This document shows positions 32,159 through 37,503 of a stretch of DNA of 37,503 bases, piece after piece; position 1 is the first letter of the stretch; each line of letters begins with the position of its first letter. The notes beneath the pieces were generated by a model. That model saw nothing but the letters and a program-made list of their open reading frames with translations, was not told the origin of the DNA and made no database searches. Where the stretch lies: positions 1 to 37,503 of the forward strand of contig FTLJ01000019.1 in the NCBI GenBank assembly GCA_900155495.1, given 5' to 3'. This DNA is from Porogramme epimiltina. Lineage: Eukaryota > Basidiomycota > Agaricomycetes > Polyporales > Polyporaceae. The position numbers were made by a program, and so were the translations under genes.

Positions 32159-34605
32159 ATGTCTGTGCATACCAATGAAACCTCCCCCTTCGTTGCTGGA
32201 GCCCAACCGGCAGACTTACGATCTGACTTTGGTCGGCACTTATCAGGTTCATCCGTCGATGATGAGTTGGTGAAAGTCCTCGGCGGTGCTGTCATTTACA
32301 GTGCCAACGTCATCGATGTCCTCCTTGGAAAGATGGGCAATGGGTATACCGCCCCTCGTCTCATGGACGACGACACTGTCATTGCCACGATTGTGCAGCG
32401 TGTTTTCGATGACTGCGAGGATGATATTACCATAGTAGGGAGCACGCAAAACGTTACGTCTCGGTCAGCCACCTTCCAGAATCCTGAACTGACTATGTGT
32501 AAATCTTTTGTACGTTTTTCTTATCTCTTCCATTAAGTTTACTCAGGGCTCACAGTCCGAGTAGGAGAATATATTTCGCAAAATTGACGACGTGTACCAG
32601 GAGCTCGCAAACGCAGTCCCCGGCAGTAACGTCATGCCCCTTCGTCACTTCGTCACACTGAACGAGAAACTGTTAATTGCCGACGATTCCGTGGACTCCA
32701 GTGCCTTTCGCTACAAGCCCAGCTTTGCTGTTGTGGAACGCTCGGCCCATTTTCCAGTACCACACTCCGTATACTGGCACCAGTGCCCCTCGTTCATGGA
32801 AGTGAAGATCAAAGACGACGACTCCCTTATTCCATCTCACATATCGCCAGTACCAGCTGAGGCTATTGCGCCATCTCCGGCGGGGACTATGCACCTCACG
32901 ACGTCTTCGCCGTTGGACACTTCAATCGCCGTTCAGTGTCCCATCAAGAATTCGCTTGTGCAAGCCGCCGACTATGCACGCAGCATACTTACCTGTCGTC
33001 CGTTCCAGGTGTTTGTGTACGGGCTTATCCAATGGGGCGTCCATTTTGCGGTTGGGATGTTCGATCGTCGTGGGATCGCCTTGTCGCCTCAGTGGAGTAT
33101 TGATGACCCGGTGGGGCTCGCGACATTCATACGTGTCGTTCTGCGGATCACATATGATACGTCAGAATTCGATCTAGGCAGGGACCGCTCGGCGATACTC
33201 GTCGAAGCGAACACCCTGGACGATCCTCGCGCGTTACCCCGTTTCGTCATTCAATCCGCAGTGGGCGCGATTGGCGAAAACACCGACTACTGGACGACGA
33301 TTGGCTCACCGCTGTGGTGTTCTCACTCACTCCTTGGCCGGGGGACATCTGTATGGCGCGCCATCGACTCGAAGAAACGCCCGGTAATCCTCAAGACCGC
33401 TCTTAGGAGCACAAAGCGTCGCGGCGAAGGGGAAATCTACCGTGCGATCGTCCGCATCTTCGGTGGCCCCAGTTCTCTCCCCCGCGGCATGATCCAATGT
33501 GGTGATATAGTTGGCGGTGACGTCGTCATGCCGGAACAATGGAATATCACCAGCCAGTGGTACAAGCAGTCGGTGGATTCCATGAGCCGTCTGTCCTCGC
33601 TCGCTTCCCCTAGCTCCTCAGGCGATACTGTTCTCCATCGGATCGCATTGTACGACTTTGGAAAGCCGCTGTGGCGATTCAACTGTCCGGAGCAACTCAT
33701 ACGTGCCATTAGTATGGCTGTCGCAGGTAGGTGAAATGATTACTACTACTCCAAATCTCGTAGCGCTAACATTGATGGCGATTGGCTGGCTGTAGCGCAC
33801 AAAGAGCTGGAGAAGCGTGGTATTCTCCACCGCGACATCAGTGCTGGGAATATCCTCATTCGTGTGAAGCCCTCCGTGGATAGCCTATTGACGGAAATAA
33901 TTTACGAGGAATATCCTGTTCCCGAGACTGAGGGATTCCTGTCTGACTTCGAATGCGCCTCGTTGCCCACCTTGTACTCCACAAACGGCGGGGATCCCCA
34001 GTCCCACAAGGATGGTATTACGGTAAGACCAGCATTCGTGGTGAATCATGGACCTCTGAGCCGAATTCATTTAACAGGGAACCATCATGTTTATCGCGAC
34101 CAAGCTGATAGGAGCGATCGCGACAAGATCGACAAACGTGCAACGACATGCGAAGCAAGACTTAGAATCCGTGTTGTGGGTCCTTCTGTACGTCGTGTAC
34201 AAGAACGCCGTGGAAGGTGCCAGTGCAGCAACATTGGACTTGACTCGTCGGAAGGGCCTATCCGAGGAATGTATCCGGTTGTTCTCGGCACCCACTGCCG
34301 ATCGACTCCTGTGCGCACGCACGAACTTCCTGATAATGTCAAAGGAACACCAGGCCCTGTACGACTACACAAAGGAAATCAGCGTCCAGGGCAAAAATCT
34401 CTTCGCTGTAGTCGCTCGCGCGATTGCAACTCTGCGAGAGATAGGCGTCTCAGTAGGTCTGTCCCCTACCGATCTAGCTTCTCAGCCGCCGGGGGCTCTG
34501 TCGAAGTTCTCCAGGGGAGAGTATGCCATCACATACGATGTTGTAGATTGGGTGCTCGGCGCATTTTGGGACGGGGAGCCTACCGAGACTCCCAGGTCAC
34601 TGTAA
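32159..34605 (+). CDS. FunK1-type fungal protein kinase
   Basis: Kinase of the FunK1 group, expanded in multicellular basidiomycetes and of unknown pathway. Exons are 32159-32509, 32565-33726, 33796-34022 and 34078-34605; 755 aa. A nucleotide-binding loop LLGRGTSVWRA precedes the candidate ATP lysine Lys394 (VILK). The catalytic loop is HRDISAGNILI (Asp518, Asn523). The metal-binding motif is DFE (555-557) rather than DFG, as is usual in FunK1, and GTIMFIA follows as the activation-segment end. QDLESVLWVLLY is the conserved helix after it. The N-terminal 380 residues have the family's weakly conserved extension. All three introns (55, 69 and 55 nt) fall in phase. The foldback element ends 199 bp upstream of the ATG, so the promoter is short or overlaps it. 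Substrates are unknown. Confidence 0.92.
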
Positions 34606-35351
34606 ATTTGCTGTCTCGTACCACGTATGTAATTTTTTTTGGTCCAACGAGCTACGAAAAGGCACCGTTGTGCTCACGTAGCGAGGACGTTCTGACCGTG
34701 ACGTAAGACAGCTGAGGTCTCTGGCATTTGCAGTGCGCATATGAGACCTAGCTTCCCGGTCGGCGTTTACTACTAAACCGTAAGGTTCTCTTCGTTCTAA
34801 CTCCTAGCCTCTCTTCCTTTGAACCTCAGCTGTCGCCCTTTTGGAGTCTTCTTTGTTGTACTATCATCTGTCTTTGATTCCTTCAACATTCTTCGTCTCG
34901 CTCCCTGGCAGCCCGCAATCACGTTGGAACGTGAGGTTTTTCCTGTGAACTGCTCGCTCGAGCACTACCATCCTATCATATATCGTACTCATAAATCAAC
35001 TACTACAGTAATATCTATAATCTCACCCAACACGCCGACTTAGCAAGGACCGTCACGACTCACAATGGGCCCCGCCGTCCCGCGTTTGCATCCACACCCC
35101 CGTCATGACGTCCATCCGACTCCGGCGAACTTGTATTTACAACTCTGACATTACAAGCACTCGCAGATTGTAATTTTTTTTGGCAGATCGTCTGTTGTAG
35201 TTACTCTCTAACCAGTCACCATTCAGAATCCTCACCATATGCGAGTCGTGAGTGCAGGTTGAGCACGTGATCTTTCGAGCGACGTTCCGATTGAGCAAGC
35301 TCAGAAGTTAACTCGTCCTTTCTGCTTTGCCTGTCTGACTATGTAGCCATC
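34606..35351. other. Intergenic region upstream of deaminase C
   Basis: About 0.75 kb without a gene. A 15-bp sequence, TGTAATTTTTTTTGG, occurs twice in direct orientation at 34628-34642 and 35169-35183. The palindrome found before deaminases A and B is absent here. Confidence 0.5.
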
Positions 35352-37122
35352 ATGGACGTTCTCAACGGTGACCCAGACTATCTGTGCGCCATCGCTCTCA
35401 CTTTACATGAAATCAACCCCAAAGCTCGTCGTAACACTGCCGAACACCACTTGGAGAAGGATTTGAGGAAGCAGGCCGCAGTTTTCGACTCGCTCGCTCG
35501 ACTTGTCGTATATAAGGCAAAGCAACAAATCGTCGCCATCGGAGCCGCCCTCGACCCTCTCGACCGCATCGAACTGTATGTTGCAGGAAACTCAGAACTT
35601 CCTCCCAAGATCAGTCAACACCTCGAGGTCATCTGTACGAGACTTCACAGTGTTCGCACCGCCATTGCAGCCTCTCCTAACCCCACCGCCGTCCTCAACG
35701 CGATCTCCAAGGATCCATACGTCAGAAAGGAAACCACAGAACCCGCCCTACTCTCTCTCCTCGATCTGCAGATGGTACTTTTTAAGTATTCAATCGAACG
35801 GATACGGGCACGGTTCGCAAAGCGGGGGTGGAAGGACAGGTTCAACCATATCGTGGTCTGCATCGATGGCCCTCCCGCAGATATCTCTGCCCAACTGTCC
35901 CCGAACGAGAAGGATGATCTCGTGCTTCTTCAAAACTCTACGACCGTACAGACTCTCTTTCCGTTGCTCCGGCTTGCGGTTGTTCAGTTCACAGAGTGCA
36001 TGGAAGGGAAGATGGACTTCAATAAGCTACGTCGAGCGTGTTCATCAATCATCAACCTTGTCTCTCAGCTCGACAAGGAGATGCTGATCTTGGATAGCTT
36101 CATTCTTAGTACACGTTTTTGCTTGTATATTCCCCGGCAGCATGTCTGACTGACGTCGTTCTATGGCAGACTACCACAAACGTAAACTTGGCGAGGCTCC
36201 TCAAAAGCACCCCGTCTTGTCAAAATGGTTGAATAAGATTGCATTCGTCGCCGCAGATTATCGGAGCCTAGTCAAAATCCTCACCACACCAGTCCTTTCC
36301 ATGACATTTGGCGACCGTGTTCCCCCCATCCATCGTGTTCCTAATACCTCCAAGGCAAGACCATTCACCGCACAGCTTACGGTCGACAACATCAAGACCA
36401 CGTTCTCCCACTTTGGGTACAATGAGGTCGATTTCGATCCCTTCCATCCAGAAGAATTTCAGAGCCTCGTTGATGATGTTGAGAAAGCAGCCAAGAAGAG
36501 TAAGTTGGTCACATATAACTACTATCAACTTGTGCCATTAGTAACTGACTTGATTCGCCTCATGCAGCGCCAGTGAAACATGCCCACTGCGAATGCGCCA
36601 TGCTATGCCATCTTGTGCAAGGGGATCGGACGATGTTGCCATACATCGGGGTCTCGAAGTTGTCATGCGCGTTCTGTGAACTTTACTTCGCTGCGTATCG
36701 GGACTACAAGGGGGTCAAGGCGTACACGCATGGAACACGCGGGGAGGCAACCCCATGGATGTGTCCCGCTTCTCCTGAAGACGACGGGGTGAAGGCGCTC
36801 TTCTGCGTGAAGTTGCGTGGATATATCAAGGACAGGCTTTACGATGAGAAAGTACGGAGAAATGCGGAAGCAGAAGCGCGGAGAAAGGCGTCGATGCATT
36901 CTGAAAGTATGGTGTCCTCGGAGGATTGCGATGGTAAGTTTTGTGCGTGAAATGCGTGCCATTGTGACCCCGCTGACGGCTTGAACAGAATTTGATTACG
37001 CAGCAGAGGCTGCAAACTTGGCGAAGGGTCAGAATAGAAACTTGGCAAAGGGTGAGGGTGAAAACTTGGTGGAGGGTGAGGATGAAAACTTGGCGGAGGG
37101 TGAGGATGTAGACGATGCATAG
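35352..37122 (+). CDS. OTT_1508-like deaminase, paralogue C with acidic repeat tail
   Basis: Third, more distant member of the family represented at 1688-5696, on the opposite strand. Exons are 35352-36108, 36170-36499, 36568-36933 and 36989-37122; 528 aa. Exon-1 length (757 nt) and all three intron phases equal those of paralogue A, proving common descent. The zinc site is His369, Glu371 (HCE) and Cys396, Cys399 (SCAFC), followed by THGTRG....WMCP. The C terminus differs: exon 4 encodes four 8-residue repeats of the NLAKGEGE/NLVEGEDE type, becoming more acidic toward the end. An ATG five codons into the second conserved block is not needed, since splicing joins it in frame. It is intact and predicted active; the substrate is unknown. 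Confidence 0.9.
37015..37110 (+). repeat. 24-bp coding minisatellite, four units
   Basis: Four direct 24-bp units inside the last exon of deaminase C, each starting AACTTG and encoding NLAKGQNR, NLAKGEGE, NLVEGEDE and NLAEGEDV. Because the unit is a multiple of three, copy-number change would keep the frame. Confidence 0.85.
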
Positions 37123-37503
37123 AATATTGCACACGTCAAGTACATAGTAGTACGCTGGATGTTTTGTGATAGAGTGGATATGTTGGCTAGCTATACGGTG
37201 CGAGAATGCTATGAGCGTCGTGTGATGACTCTGAATGCAAGAGGCTCGACGTTGGCGGCCGAGGCGGTTGGGAAGGGCGGAGATTCGGCGGAGTGGGCGA
37301 CGGTGCCGGCTGCTGCCTGATCCGGGTGGGCGGCGCCTGTGCCACGCGGCCGAGACCTTGCCGCGTTGGTCCTCGGCGCCTCGCTCGAGCTCGGAGTTGG
37401 TCGTCTCTGCTTGTCTCTCTCCGCCCCCGCCGCCCTCCTCCCCGACCACAGCCCCCTCCGGCCGCGAGCGCGGAAGGCCCTCACGCACGGTGAGAGGCCA
37501 CAC
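37123..37503. other. 3' flank of deaminase C, GC-rich at the end
   Basis: No gene is recognised. From about 37250 the DNA becomes GC-rich and may be the edge of a further gene or its promoter beyond the window. Confidence 0.45.

Overview
The window looks like a basidiomycete nuclear genome, most likely an Agaricomycete (mushroom or polypore group). Coding regions are GC-rich and cut by many 48-75 nt GT-AG introns. The gene content includes a FunK1-type fungal kinase, a HET-domain protein and OTT_1508-like deaminases, families known to be expanded in Agaricomycetes. Species cannot be set from the sequence alone. All gene models were spliced by eye, using intron consensus, phase and protein-family continuity; every multi-exon model given here closes in frame.

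Left end (1-5.9 kb): a gene-free GC-rich stretch, then a direct tandem duplication of about 2.3 kb. Each copy carries a complete four-exon minus-strand gene for an OTT_1508-like zinc deaminase (485 and 487 aa) with its own promoter and 3' flank. Centre (7.4-30.3 kb): mostly conserved genes. These are a mitochondrial [2Fe-2S] ferredoxin (Yah1/adrenodoxin type), an MCT-like MFS transporter, the uracil-catabolism protein URC4 (DUF1688), a sucrose/SLC45-like transporter, a tandem pair of small unknown nuclear-looking proteins, ETF-ubiquinone oxidoreductase, an F-box protein, a HET-domain protein, histidinol phosphatase (HIS2) and the E2 enzyme RAD6/UBC2. There is no bacterial-type operon; several pairs are divergent or convergent and share intergenic DNA.

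Right end (30.3-37.5 kb): a 906-bp foldback element with inverted arms of about 400 bp lies 199 bp upstream of a FunK1 kinase gene. A third OTT_1508-like deaminase gene follows (528 aa, plus strand) with an acidic 8-residue repeat at its C terminus. Lineage-specific gene families therefore lie on both sides of a housekeeping block.

The strongest candidates for new biology are the three deaminase paralogues (duplication, conserved HxE...CxxC zinc site, diverging C termini) and the foldback element in the FunK1 promoter region. No tRNA, rRNA, CRISPR array or autonomous transposon was recognised.
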